Shown here in pieces: positions 43,390 through 52,597 of a stretch of 64,000 nt of DNA. The notes beneath the pieces were generated by a model. The model had not been told where the DNA came from and did not search any database. It saw only the letters and a program-made list of their open reading frames with translations. A program made the translations under genes and the position numbers. Location: contig NZ_BMTQ01000002.1 in the NCBI RefSeq assembly GCF_014649755.1, positions 138,761 through 202,760 of the forward strand, read 5' to 3'. Every line of letters begins with the position of its first letter. The stretch's first letter is position 1. Origin of the DNA: Streptomyces litmocidini (lineage in GTDB: Bacteria > Actinomycetota > Actinomycetes > Streptomycetales > Streptomycetaceae).

Positions 43390-44262
43390 ATGCCCGAGAA
43401 GCCCGAGAACACGACGGACGCGGACAAGAGGCCCACGGACAGGAGGCTCGTGGACAAGCTGGTGCGCTTCCAGCAGCCCGAGAAGACCCTCCGCTACCTG
43501 GGCGAGCTGCCCGACACCCGTCTCGCCGAGCTCTTCGGCCTGGACACCGAGACGTACCGGACGCTCCTGCGCGGCCTCGACGAACAGGCCCGGAACACCG
43601 CCGCCGACCTCCTCGGGGACCCCGCCTTCGCCGACCGCGCCGGCCGGTTGCCCTTCCGTCCCGGGCAGCGGGTCGTGGCCCTCGGCGAGAGCACCACCGC
43701 CGACCGGCTCTCCTGGTTCTCGATCCTGCGCCACCTCCTCCCGGACGGCGTCGAACTCGTCAACCTCGCCGTCTCCGGCTCCACCACCACACAGGCCCTC
43801 GCCCAGCTGCCCCAGCTCGGCTTCCTGCGCCCCGACTGGATCCTGTGCATGCTCGGCGCGAACGACGCCCAGCGGCTGGGGCGCCACGCGGGGGCCGCAG
43901 GCACCCGGCTGGTCAGCGAGGCGGAGACCGAGCGCAACCTCCTGGCCCTGCGGGACCTCGCCGAACGCGGCGGGCTCCCCGGCCCCCACCGCTGGATCTG
44001 GCTCACCCCGAGCGCCGTGGACCAGGAGCGGGCCGGCGCCCATCCGCACTTCCGGCGCGCCGGGATCGGCTGGACGAGCAAGGACGTCGACGGCGTCGCC
44101 GACTTCCTCCTCGGGCGTCCGGAACTCACGGTCGACACCCGGCGGGTCACCGCCGGCCTGCACCTCGACGACGGCCTGCACCTCACCCTCGACGGCCAGC
44201 GGGCCGTCACCGTCGCCCTCGTCGACGCGCTGGCCCGGCGGGCGGGGGCGGCGGCGTCATGA
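43390..44262 (+). CDS. SGNH/GDSL-family hydrolase
   Basis: A 290-residue esterase-type enzyme. An N-terminal helical extension of about 95 residues (RRLVDKLVRFQQPEKTLRYLGELPD) precedes the SGNH core: block I VVALGESTTADRLSW (Ser), block II NLAVSGSTT (Gly), block III MLGANDA (Asn) and block V DDGLHLT (Asp-x-x-His). No signal peptide is present, so it acts inside the cell, unlike most secreted GDSL lipases. It starts one base after the membrane gene and ends overlapping the next gene in an ATGA. Confidence 0.88.
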   Translation: MPEKPENTTDADKRPTDRRLVDKLVRFQQPEKTLRYLGELPDTRLAELFGLDTETYRTLLRGLDEQARNTAADLLGDPAFADRAGRLPFRPGQRVVALGESTTADRLSWFSILRHLLPDGVELVNLAVSGSTTTQALAQLPQLGFLRPDWILCMLGANDAQRLGRHAGAAGTRLVSEAETERNLLALRDLAERGGLPGPHRWIWLTPSAVDQERAGAHPHFRRAGIGWTSKDVDGVADFLLGRPELTVDTRRVTAGLHLDDGLHLTLDGQRAVTVALVDALARRAGAAAS

Positions 44263-44909
44263 GGCTCATGCTCTTCGGCGCCACCGGCGGTACGGGCGCG
44301 CAGCTCCTGGCCCAGGCCCTCGACGCCGGCCACCGGGTCACGGTCGTCGCCCGCGATCCCGCCCGGGTCCCCGTCGTGGGCCCGGGGGCCGGGCTGACCG
44401 TCCTGCCCGGCGACGCGCTCGCCCCGGAGACCTGGCGGGAGGCGGTCGCCGGTCACGACGCCGTCCTCTCCTGCCTGGGCAGCACCGCCCGCAAGCACCC
44501 CACGACCGTCTACTCGCAGGGCACGCGGAACATCGTCGAGGCCATGCGCGCCTCCGGCGTCGGCCGGCTGCTCTGTCTCTCCTCCGCGGGCCTGGAGATC
44601 ACCCCGGAGGTGCCGCTGCCGCAGCGGCTCGTCACCCGGTACGTGATCCAGCGGCTCTACCGGCACGGCTACGCCGACATGGCCCGGATGGAGAGCTTCG
44701 TACGGTCGCCCGGCGCGGACGGCACCGTGTGGACGGTGGTCCGGCCCCCGATGCTGACCGACGGTCCGCTGACCCGCGCCTACCGGACCGCGGAGAACGC
44801 CCCTCTGGCGCGGCCGAAGTCCCTCTCCCGCGCCGATCTCGCGCACTACCTGCTCACCCACGTCGACGACCACCGCGCCCACCGGGCCGTCGTGGAGGTC
44901 GCGTACTGA
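44259..44909 (+). CDS. NAD(P)-binding protein, NmrA-like atypical SDR
   Basis: A 216-residue Rossmann protein with MLFGATGGTGAQLLAQAL at the start, VARDPARV after strand two, and VLSCLGSTARKHPTTVYSQGTRNIVEAM. The usual YxxxK is replaced by YADMARMES, as in atypical SDRs that may act as redox sensors or reductases (BLVRB/NmrA group). It is coupled to the SGNH gene by an ATGA overlap and so under the probable MarR operators. A sensor or reductase for a small electrophile is a reasonable guess for the operon. Confidence 0.88.
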   Translation: MRLMLFGATGGTGAQLLAQALDAGHRVTVVARDPARVPVVGPGAGLTVLPGDALAPETWREAVAGHDAVLSCLGSTARKHPTTVYSQGTRNIVEAMRASGVGRLLCLSSAGLEITPEVPLPQRLVTRYVIQRLYRHGYADMARMESFVRSPGADGTVWTVVRPPMLTDGPLTRAYRTAENAPLARPKSLSRADLAHYLLTHVDDHRAHRAVVEVAY

Positions 44910-45036
44910 GGACACCCCGCGGACACCGCCCCGCGATCCCCTGCCCACGACCCCACCTGCACCGGACCGCGCGCGATCCCGCCTGCACCGCCCGCCGCCC
45001 GCGATCCCACGTGCACCGGACCGCGCGCGCGATCCC

Positions 45037-45098
45037 GCCCGCACGCCCGCACGCCCGCACGCCCGCACGCCCCCACACCCGCACGCCCGCACGCCCAC
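45037..45098. repeat. 8-bp CCCGCACG repeat tract
   Basis: Seven or eight near-perfect octamers in the 254-bp spacer after the NAD-binding gene. Longer direct repeats (CACCGGACCGCGCGCGATCCCGCC type) begin near 44958. No gene is supported here; the tract may fold or slip. Confidence 0.7.
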
Positions 45099-45163
45099 GA
45101 TCCCCTGCACTCATATGTGCGGCTCCTCGCACGCCCGTGCGTCCGGTGCGGAAGAATGGGGCG

Positions 45164-46036
45164 GTGACCTCTCCCCGTTCCCCGCGCCCTTCCGCCCCGG
45201 TGGCCCGGCTGATCGCCACCGACCTCGACGGCACCCTGCTGCGCGACGACAAGTCCGTGTCCCCGCGCACGGTCGCCGCCCTCGCGGCCGCCGAGCAGGC
45301 CGGGATCGAGGTCTTCTTCGTCACCGGCCGCCCGGCCCGCTGGATGGACGTCGTCAGCGACCACGTCCACGGCCACGGCCTGGCGATCTGCGCCAACGGC
45401 GCCGCCGTCGTCGACCTCCACTCGGGAGGCACCTTCCTGGAGGTCCGCCCGCTGGAGCGGCCGGTCGCGCTCGACGTGGTCCGCGCCCTGCGCGCCGCCG
45501 CGCCGGGGACGTCCTTCGCCGTCGAACTCACCACCGGCATCCACTACGAGCCGCAGTACCCTCCCTTCTTCCTCGACCCCGGTGCCACCGTCGCCACCGC
45601 CGAGAAGCTCCTCTTCGAGGAGAAGCCCGGCTCGGCCGCCCCGGTGCTCAAGCTGCTCGCCCAGCACCCCGAGCTCGACCCGGACGTGTTCCTCGCGCTC
45701 GCGCGGGAGGCCGCGGGCGATCTGGCCGCCTTCACCCGCTCCAGCCCGACCGCCCTCATCGAGATCAGCGCGCTCGGCGTCTCGAAGGCCTCCACCCTGG
45801 CCCTGTGCTGCGCCGAGCGCGGCATCTCCGCCGAGGAGGTCGTCGCCTTCGGCGACATGCCGAACGACATCGAGATGCTGAGCTGGGCGGGTCGCTCGTT
45901 CGCCATGGGCAACGCCCACCCGGAGGTCGTCACCGCCGCCTCGGGCCGCACGGTCGGCAACAACGAGGACGGCGTGGCGGTCGTCATCGAACAGCTCGTC
46001 ACCGACGCCCTCGCCGCCAGGGAGACCACCGACTAG
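45164..46036 (+). CDS. HAD-superfamily phosphatase (Cof/YidA type)
   Basis: A 290-residue Cof-type hydrolase. Motif I is [21 protein letters not shown], motif II FFVTGRPARWMDVV, and motifs III/IV are ALGVSKASTLALCCAERGI and [17 protein letters not shown]. It closely resembles the phosphatase coupled to serS at 25186 (same [16 protein letters not shown] and FAMGNAH segments), so the two are probably paralogues. Substrate unknown. GTG at 45164 has a GAAGAATGGGG stretch before it. Confidence 0.91.
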   Translation: MTSPRSPRPSAPVARLIATDLDGTLLRDDKSVSPRTVAALAAAEQAGIEVFFVTGRPARWMDVVSDHVHGHGLAICANGAAVVDLHSGGTFLEVRPLERPVALDVVRALRAAAPGTSFAVELTTGIHYEPQYPPFFLDPGATVATAEKLLFEEKPGSAAPVLKLLAQHPELDPDVFLALAREAAGDLAAFTRSSPTALIEISALGVSKASTLALCCAERGISAEEVVAFGDMPNDIEMLSWAGRSFAMGNAHPEVVTAASGRTVGNNEDGVAVVIEQLVTDALAARETTD

Positions 46037-46102
46037 AACGGCACCGGGGAGGCAAAGGGCCGGAAACACTCACCGGCCGGGGCCGACACCGCGCCCCACC
46101 GG

Positions 46103-46222
46103 CCAGGACCGGCACCGCGCCTCCCGGACGCGGGTCCGAGCAGCACCTCCCCGGGGCAGACCCCAGGGCCGGCACCGCACCTCCCGGACGCAGGCGGAGC
46201 GGCACCTCCCCGGCGCGGAGTC
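46103..46222. repeat. tandem 60-bp duplication
   Basis: Copies start at 46103 and 46163 (CCAGGACCGGCACCG and CCAGGGCCGGCACCG) with about 80 percent identity by eye. They fill the spacer between convergent HAD phosphatase and sensor kinase genes. Confidence 0.7.
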
Positions 46223-46227
46223 GCGGG

Positions 46228-47940
46228 CTAGAGCGGTGCCTCCCACACCACCGTCGTCCCGCCGCCGTCCTCGCCCAGGCCCGGCCCGCACCAGCTCGCG
46301 CCGCCCAGCGACTCGGCCCGGCGCGCCAGATTGCGCAGACCGCTGCGGCGCCCGCCCGCCGGGATGCCGATGCCGTCGTCGGCGACCGAGAGGCGCACCC
46401 CGGCGGATCCGTCCGGCAGGGTGACGTCGGCGTCGACGACGACCTCGATGCGGCTCGCCTCCGCGTGCCGGAAGGCGTTCGAGAGCGCTTCGCGCAGGGC
46501 GGCGACGAGGTTCTTGCCGGTGAGTTCGCCGACCGTCGAGTCGATCGCGCCGAGGAAGCGGTGCGCGGGCTTGAAGCCGAGCGGCACGGCCGCCATGTTG
46601 ATCTCCCGCAGGACACGGGTGCGCAGCCCCGATGGGGCCTCGGCGGGTCCCTGCTGGAGCGCGAAGATCGCCGTGCGGATCTCCTGGATGGTCACGTCCA
46701 GCTCGTCCACGGCCTTGCCCACGCCCTCGCGCACGGCCGGCACGATCGACCTCCGCTGGGCGCTCTCCAGCATCATGCCGGTGGCGAAGAGCCGCTGGAT
46801 GACCAGGTCGTGCAGGTCACGGGCGATCCGGTCGCGGTCCTCGAAGACGGCGAGGCGCTCCCGGTCGCGTTGCGCGTCGGCCATCATCAGGGCGAGGGCG
46901 GCCTGCGAGGCGAACTGGGTGGCGAGCGTCCGCTCGGCCTCCGTGAACTGCCGGGCGCCGCGCACCCGGGGCGTGGCGAGCGCGCCGAGGACACGCCCGC
47001 CGCTCTGCAGCGGCAGGATCATGCTCGGTCCGTACGCGGACGTCAGCCTGCTGACCATGCGCGGGTCGGTCGAGGCGTCGGCCACGAAGACGGCCCCGCC
47101 CTCCAGGAGTTCCTTCACCACGGTGCTCTCGGGCGGGATCACCATGCCCAGCGACTTCGTGGGCCGGGGCGAGGAGACGGCGACGATCTCCAGGCCGCCC
47201 TCCTCGGCGGGCAGCAGCACGATCCCGGCGTCCGCGTCGGCGAGTCGGCGGGCCTGCTCGGCGACGACCGTGAGGGCGTCGTCGGCGTCGCCGCCGGAGA
47301 GCAGGGCGGTGGTGACGGCGACCGAGCCGTCGATCCACCGTTCGCGCTGCCGGGCCGCCTCGTACAGGCGGGCGTTGCCGATCGCGATGCCGGCCTCGGT
47401 GGCGAGGACCCGGACCATGTGCACGTCGTAGTCGTTGAACTCGCCGCCGCCGCGCTTCTCCGCGAGGTAGAGGTTGCCGAAGACCTCGCCCTGGACCCGG
47501 ATGGGGACGCCGAGGAAGCTCCGCATCGGCGGATGTCCCGGTGGGAAGCCCGCCGCGCGCGGATCGGTGGACAGATCGGCGAGGCGGATGGTCTGCGGGT
47601 CGCGGATCAGCGCGCCGAGCAGCCCCGCGTGGCCGTCGGGGCGGCGGCCGATCCGGCGGGCCACGTCCTCGCCGACGCCGAAGGTGACGAAGTCGGACAG
47701 GCCCTCGCCCTCCTCGTCGACGACGCCGATGGCGGCGTACCGGGCGTCGGCGAGTTCGGCGGCGGTCTCGCAGATCCGGTCGAGGGTGGAGTGGAGTTCG
47801 AGTCCGGTGCCGACCGAGCGCATGGCCTCCAGGAGTTGCGGCACGCGGGCGGTGAGCTCCGTGGACAAGCCCTGGAGGCTGTGGGTGGCCAGGGTGGCGG
47901 CTTCCAGGGGGCCCGGGGGATCGGGCGCGGCAGCGGTCAT
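46228..47940 (-). CDS. GAF-domain sensor histidine kinase, DosS/DevS-like
   Basis: A 570-residue soluble kinase: two GAF domains (about 50-195 and 205-355), a HisKA_3 dimer domain with His377 in RDLHDLVIQRLFATGM, and an ATPase domain (Asn488 in REALSNAFRHA, Asp521 in ADDGIGI). The first GAF keeps GFPPGHPPMRSFLGVP; in mycobacterial DosS/DosT the His in this motif binds heme, so His136 may make it an oxygen or redox sensor. No response regulator is adjacent. It lies 20 bases after cydCD on the same strand, but TAGGCT 7 bases before the ATG gives it a likely leaderless promoter of its own. Confidence 0.93.
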   Translation of the reverse strand: MTAAAPDPPGPLEAATLATHSLQGLSTELTARVPQLLEAMRSVGTGLELHSTLDRICETAAELADARYAAIGVVDEEGEGLSDFVTFGVGEDVARRIGRRPDGHAGLLGALIRDPQTIRLADLSTDPRAAGFPPGHPPMRSFLGVPIRVQGEVFGNLYLAEKRGGGEFNDYDVHMVRVLATEAGIAIGNARLYEAARQRERWIDGSVAVTTALLSGGDADDALTVVAEQARRLADADAGIVLLPAEEGGLEIVAVSSPRPTKSLGMVIPPESTVVKELLEGGAVFVADASTDPRMVSRLTSAYGPSMILPLQSGGRVLGALATPRVRGARQFTEAERTLATQFASQAALALMMADAQRDRERLAVFEDRDRIARDLHDLVIQRLFATGMMLESAQRRSIVPAVREGVGKAVDELDVTIQEIRTAIFALQQGPAEAPSGLRTRVLREINMAAVPLGFKPAHRFLGAIDSTVGELTGKNLVAALREALSNAFRHAEASRIEVVVDADVTLPDGSAGVRLSVADDGIGIPAGGRRSGLRNLARRAESLGGASWCGPGLGEDGGGTTVVWEAPL

Positions 47941-47960
47941 GTGCCTGAGCCTAGTAAGTC

Positions 47961-50900
47961 CTATTTGGCGAGAAAAGTCGGCCTCTCCGTCCCGGGCGCC
48001 GCCGAGGTGACGAGCAGATCGGTTTCCCGCTCCTGCTCCAGCATCCGCCGCAGCGGACCGTCCGTCGCCGCGAGTTCGGCGTACGGGCCGCGCTGCACGG
48101 TCCGGCCCTCGTCGAGGACCACCACCTCGTCGACGGCGTCGAGACCGTGCAGCCGGTGGGTGATGAGGACGGTGGTGCGGCCCTCCGTGGCCCGGAGCAG
48201 ATCGTCGGTGAGCGCGTCGGCGGTGGCCAGGTCCAGGTGCTCGGCGGGTTCGTCGAGGACGAGGACCGGGAAGTCGGCGAGGAGGGCCCGGGCGAGCGCG
48301 AGCCGCTGCCGCTGTCCCCCGGACAGCTGGGAGCCGTGCTCGCCCACGAGCGTGTCGAGTCCGGCGGGCAGCCCGTCGACCCAGTCGAGCAGCCGGGCCC
48401 GGCGCAGTGCCTCGCGCAGCTCCTCGTCGTCCGCGCCGACCTTGGCGAGCCGCAGGTTCTCGCGGACGGAGCTGTCGAAGAGGTGGGCGTCCTGGGCGCA
48501 GAGCCCGACGAACCGCCGGACCGCGTCGCCGTCCAGCTCCCGGGCCGGTACGCCGCCGATGCGGTACGTGCCGTACTCCACGTCCAGGAACCGCAGCAGC
48601 ACCTGGGCGAGCGTGGTCTTGCCGGAGCCGGAGACGCCGACGACCGCGACCCGGCGCCCGGCCTCCAGGGTGAGCCCGAACCCGTCGAGCGCGAACCGCT
48701 CCTGGCCGGGGTGCCGGGCCGAGAGCCCGGCCAGCTCCAGCGGGAACGGGTGCGCCGGGGGAGCGGCGGGCGTGCGCGGCTCGTGTACGGGGACGGGGGC
48801 GTCGAGCACCTCGAAGACCCGCTCGGCGCTGCGCTTGATCCGCTGCCGGTACTGGACGGCGAGCGGCAGGCCGGTGACGGCCTCGAAGGCGGCGAGCGGC
48901 GTCAGGACGATCACGGCGAGGGCCACCCCGTCGAGCCGCCCGTCCCGTACGGCCTGGACGCCGACGAGCGCGGCGGCCGCGACCGTCAGACCGCAGACCA
49001 GAGCGGAGAGGCCGGCGCCGAGCGCGGTGGCGGCGGCCTGCCGGGAGGCGATGGAGGTGAGGGTGCGGTCGGCGTCCCGCGTCCGCTCGATCCGGCCCCG
49101 GAGCGCACCGGCGACGGTCAGTTCGGCACAGCCGCGCAGCAGGTCGGCCACGGCGGTCGCCAAGGCGCCGCGCGCGGGGGCGAGCCGCCGCTCGGCCCGG
49201 CGGGCGAGGGCCGCGCCGGCCGCCGGTACGGCGACTCCGGCGATCAGCAGGCCCACGGCGAGGACGGCACCGGCCTCGGGAAGGAGCCAGGCGGTGAACC
49301 CGGCGGAGGCGGCGCCCACGAGGAGCGCGGCGCCCACCGGGAGCAGCCAGCGCAGCCAGTAGTCCTGGAGGGCGTCGACGTCCTGGACGAGTCGCGCGAG
49401 GAGGTCACCGCGCCGGGTGCGGCGCAGTCCGGCCGGGGCGATCCGCTCCAGACGCCGGTAGACGGAGACCCGCAGGTCGGCGAGCATCCGCAGGACGGCG
49501 TCGTGGGAGACGAGCCGCTCGGCGTACCGGAAGACGGCCCGGCCGATGCCGAAGGCGCGCGTGGCGGTGACGGCCATCATCAGATAGAGCACGGGCGGCT
49601 GCTCGGAGGCCCGCGAGATGAGCCAGCCGGACACGGCCATGAGCCCGACGGCCGACCCGAGCGCCAGGCTCCCGAGCAGCAGCGCGAGCGCCATTCGCCC
49701 CTTGAGCGCCGCGGCCGTGGCCCGGACCCGCCCCAGTGCGGGCGTCTGTTCCGCACGGGGCGAGGGGGGTCCCCCCTGTTCGGGCGAAGCCGGGAGTTCG
49801 GGGGAGGGCGGGTACGCCCCGCCGGCGACGCCGCCGTCTCCCGCGCCCGGGTCCCCGGCGCCCCGGACGGCCGCCCCGGGCGCCTCCGGCACAGCAGGGC
49901 CCGCGCCCACCGCGGCACCCCCCAGCCGCACCACCCGATCCGCCACCGCGAGCAGCGCCGGCCGGTGCACGACGAGCAGCACCGTCCGCCCGGCGGCAAG
50001 GCGCCGGACCGCGTCGACGACCCCCGCCTCCGTCGCCCCGTCCAGCCCCGCCGTCGGCTCGTCGAGCAGCAGCAGGGGCCGGTCCGCCAGGAACGCCCGG
50101 GCGAGCGCGAGCCGCTGCCGCTGCCCCGCCGAGAGCCCCGCGCCGTCCTCACCGAGGACCGTGTCGAGCCCCTGCGGCAGCCCCGCGACGAACCCGTCCG
50201 CCCCGGCGTCCCGCAGGGCGTCCCGTACCGCCTCGTCGGGGGCGTCCGGGCGGGCGAGCCGTACGTTCTCGGCGACCGTCCCCGCGAAGAGGTGCGGGCG
50301 CTGCGGCACCCAGGCGATCCGGGACCGCCACTCCTCCCTGTCCAGCGACCCCAGGTCGACGCCCCCGACCCGTACCGAACCGCCCTCCTCCGGAACGGCG
50401 AACCCCAGCACCACATCGAGCAGCGTCGACTTCCCGGCCCCGCTCGGCCCGACCAGGGCCACCGTCTCGCCCGGCTCGACCGTCAGCGTCGCCGCGTCGA
50501 GCGAGGGCTCGGCGCGCCCCGCGTGGCGGACGGTCACGCCGTCGAGTTCGAGGCGCACGGACTCCGGCGCGGCCTCCGTGCCACCGTCCCGTACCGGCTG
50601 CTCCAGGACGGCGAAGATCTCCTCCGCCGCCGCGAGCCCCTCCGCCGCCGCGTGGTACTGCGCCCCCACCTGCCGCAGCGGAAGGTACGCCTCGGGCGCC
50701 AGGATCAGGATGACGAGCCCGGTGTACAGATCGAGTTCACCGTGGACGAGCCGCATGCCGATGGTGACGGCGACGAGTGCGACCGAGAGGGTCGCCAGGA
50801 GCTCCAGGGCGAAGGAGGAGAGGAAGGCGATCCGCAGCGTGCGCATCGTCGCCCGGCGGTACTCCGAGGTGATCGCGCGGATCGACTCGGCCTGGGCCTT

Positions 50901-51557
50901 CGCCCGGCCGAAGATCTTGAGGGTGGGCAGTCCGGCCACCACGTCCAGGAAGTGGCCGGAGAGCCGTGAGAGCAGCTTCCACTGCCGGTCCATCCGGGCC
51001 TGGGTGTACCAGCCGATGAGGACCATGAAGACCGGGATGAGCGGCAGCGTGACCACGATGATCGCCGCCGAGACCCAGTCCTCGGTGACGATCCGGGCCA
51101 GGACCGCCACCGGCACGACCACCGCGAGGCCCAGCTGCGGCAGATAGCGGGCGAAGTAGTCGTCGAGGGCGTCCACGCCCCGCGTGGCGAGGGCGATGAG
51201 CGAACCGGCCTTCTGACCGCTCAGCCACCCCGGTCCGAGCGCGGCCGCGCGGCCGAGGAGCCGGCCGCGCAGTTCGGACTTGACCGCCGCGCTCGCCCGG
51301 TGGGCGGCGAGCTCGGTGAGCCAGGAGACGAGCCCCCGTGCCCCCGCGACCCCGGCGAGCAGCAGCAGGGGCGTGGCCAGGTCGGCGACCGACCTGGCCT
51401 GCTGGAAGGCCCCCACCACGATCTCGGCGACGAGCATCGCCTGGGCGATGACCAGCACCGCTCCGACGAGGCCGAGCACGACCACCGCGCTCAGGAAGAG
51501 ACGGGTGGCCCTGGCGTACCGGAGCAGGCGCGGGTCGATCGGTTTCACGTGAAACAT
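47961..51557 (-). CDS. cydCD: fused CydD-CydC ABC transporter for cytochrome bd assembly
   Basis: A 1198-residue fusion of two ABC half-transporters. The first half (about 1-560) has six helices, then Walker A GPSGAGKST, signature LSAGQRQRL and LLLLDEPTAGLD. The second (about 640-1198) has helices, then GVSGSGKTT, LSGGQRQRL and VLVLDEPAEHLD. The linker is Pro/Gly-rich (PEAPGAAVRGAGDPGAGDGG). CydDC exports thiols such as glutathione or cysteine in E. coli, where it is needed for cytochrome bd assembly; the actinobacterial fused gene lies with cydAB. ATG at 51557 begins MFHVKP, whose codons form the perfect parS site. Confidence 0.95.
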   Translation of the reverse strand: MFHVKPIDPRLLRYARATRLFLSAVVVLGLVGAVLVIAQAMLVAEIVVGAFQQARSVADLATPLLLLAGVAGARGLVSWLTELAAHRASAAVKSELRGRLLGRAAALGPGWLSGQKAGSLIALATRGVDALDDYFARYLPQLGLAVVVPVAVLARIVTEDWVSAAIIVVTLPLIPVFMVLIGWYTQARMDRQWKLLSRLSGHFLDVVAGLPTLKIFGRAKAQAESIRAITSEYRRATMRTLRIAFLSSFALELLATLSVALVAVTIGMRLVHGELDLYTGLVILILAPEAYLPLRQVGAQYHAAAEGLAAAEEIFAVLEQPVRDGGTEAAPESVRLELDGVTVRHAGRAEPSLDAATLTVEPGETVALVGPSGAGKSTLLDVVLGFAVPEEGGSVRVGGVDLGSLDREEWRSRIAWVPQRPHLFAGTVAENVRLARPDAPDEAVRDALRDAGADGFVAGLPQGLDTVLGEDGAGLSAGQRQRLALARAFLADRPLLLLDEPTAGLDGATEAGVVDAVRRLAAGRTVLLVVHRPALLAVADRVVRLGGAAVGAGPAVPEAPGAAVRGAGDPGAGDGGVAGGAYPPSPELPASPEQGGPPSPRAEQTPALGRVRATAAALKGRMALALLLGSLALGSAVGLMAVSGWLISRASEQPPVLYLMMAVTATRAFGIGRAVFRYAERLVSHDAVLRMLADLRVSVYRRLERIAPAGLRRTRRGDLLARLVQDVDALQDYWLRWLLPVGAALLVGAASAGFTAWLLPEAGAVLAVGLLIAGVAVPAAGAALARRAERRLAPARGALATAVADLLRGCAELTVAGALRGRIERTRDADRTLTSIASRQAAATALGAGLSALVCGLTVAAAALVGVQAVRDGRLDGVALAVIVLTPLAAFEAVTGLPLAVQYRQRIKRSAERVFEVLDAPVPVHEPRTPAAPPAHPFPLELAGLSARHPGQERFALDGFGLTLEAGRRVAVVGVSGSGKTTLAQVLLRFLDVEYGTYRIGGVPARELDGDAVRRFVGLCAQDAHLFDSSVRENLRLAKVGADDEELREALRRARLLDWVDGLPAGLDTLVGEHGSQLSGGQRQRLALARALLADFPVLVLDEPAEHLDLATADALTDDLLRATEGRTTVLITHRLHGLDAVDEVVVLDEGRTVQRGPYAELAATDGPLRRMLEQERETDLLVTSAAPGTERPTFLAK
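51541..51556. other. parS site overlapping the cydCD start codon
   Basis: GGTTTCACGTGAAACA contains the perfect 14-bp parS palindrome GTTTCACGTGAAAC. Its last two bases are part of the cydCD ATG, and it encodes FHVK. ParB binds such sites near oriC to organise and segregate the chromosome; streptomycetes carry about twenty of them, often inside genes. Confidence 0.9.
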
Positions 51558-51577
51558 GCCCCTCAGGAGAGGGCCGA

Positions 51578-52579
51578 CTAGTGGGTGTCGGCGATGTGCT
51601 GCGTACCGATGCGCTTCCGGAACACCCAGTAGGTCCAGCTCTGGTAGAGCAGCACCAGCGGGGTCGCGATCGCCGCGCACCAGGTCATGATCTTGAGCGT
51701 GTACGGGCTCGAGGACGCGTTCGTCACGGTGAGGCTCCACTCGGGATCGAGTGAGGACGGCATGACGTTCGGGAAGAGCGCCAGGAAGAGCATCGCCACG
51801 GCGGCGGCGATCGTCACGCCCGAGAGCGCGAACGACCAGCCCTCGTGCCCCGCCTTGATGGCGGCGATGGCGCCGACCAGCGCCACCACGGCGACCAGCA
51901 TCGCCACGAGGCTCCCGCCGTCTCCCGTGTCGACCTGGGTCCAGGTCAGGAAGCCCAGGGCGAGCACCGCCGTGACCAGGCCCAGCCTGAACGCGAGCGC
52001 CCGCGCCCGGCCCCGGATGTCCCCGACCGTCTTGAGCGAGGCGAAGACCGCGCCGTGGAAGGTGAAGAGGGTGAGCGTGACCAGGCCGCCGAGGATCGCG
52101 TACGGGTTGAGCAGGTCCCCGAGGGTGCCGACGTACTCCATGTCGCCGTCGATCTTCACGCCCCGGACGATGTTGCCGAAGGCCACGCCCCAGAGGAACG
52201 CGGGGATCAGCGAGGTCCAGAAGATCGCCTGTTCCCAGTTGCGCTGCCAGTTCTCCTCGGGCCGCTTCACCCGGTACTCGAAGGCGACGCCCCGGACGAT
52301 CAGGCAGACCAGGATGACCAGCAGCGGCAGGTAGAAGCCGGAGAACAGCGTCGCGTACCACTCGGGGAACGCGGCGAAGGTCGCCCCGCCGGCGGTGAGC
52401 AGCCACACCTCGTTGCCGTCCCAGACGGGCCCGATGGTGTTGATGAGGACCCGCTTCTCGGCCCGGTCACGGGCGAGCAGCTTGGTCAGGACTCCGATCC
52501 CGAAGTCGAAGCCTTCGAGGAAGAAGTAGCCGATCCAGAGGACGGCGATGAGTACGAACCAGACGTCGTGGAGTTCCAT
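51578..52579 (-). CDS. cydB: cytochrome bd ubiquinol/menaquinol oxidase subunit II
   Basis: A 333-residue membrane protein with about nine helices. MELHDVWFVLIAVLWIGYFFLEGFDFGIGVL and INTIGPVWDGNEVWLLTAGGATFAAFPEWYATLFSGFY are the family signatures; ILGGLVTLTLFTFHGAVF and the C-terminal PYTLKIMTWCAAIATPLVLLYQSWTYW complete it. With CydA it forms the oxygen-reducing quinol oxidase used at low oxygen. ATG at 52579 follows GAGG; the gap to cydA is 18 bases and to cydCD 20 bases. Confidence 0.96.
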   Translation of the reverse strand: MELHDVWFVLIAVLWIGYFFLEGFDFGIGVLTKLLARDRAEKRVLINTIGPVWDGNEVWLLTAGGATFAAFPEWYATLFSGFYLPLLVILVCLIVRGVAFEYRVKRPEENWQRNWEQAIFWTSLIPAFLWGVAFGNIVRGVKIDGDMEYVGTLGDLLNPYAILGGLVTLTLFTFHGAVFASLKTVGDIRGRARALAFRLGLVTAVLALGFLTWTQVDTGDGGSLVAMLVAVVALVGAIAAIKAGHEGWSFALSGVTIAAAVAMLFLALFPNVMPSSLDPEWSLTVTNASSSPYTLKIMTWCAAIATPLVLLYQSWTYWVFRKRIGTQHIADTH

Positions 52580-52597
52580 GCCTCGATCTCCTCAGCC

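Noticed and set aside
45037..45098. Coding frame in the CCCGCACG tract
   Set aside because: The 8-bp period breaks every frame and the sequence gives only Arg/Pro/His runs.
45115..49362. A 1415-residue plus-strand open frame across the sensor kinase and cydCD
   Set aside because: It is antisense to two genes with complete motif sets. The product is low-complexity Arg/Pro/Ala sequence, as expected from high-G+C shadow frames.
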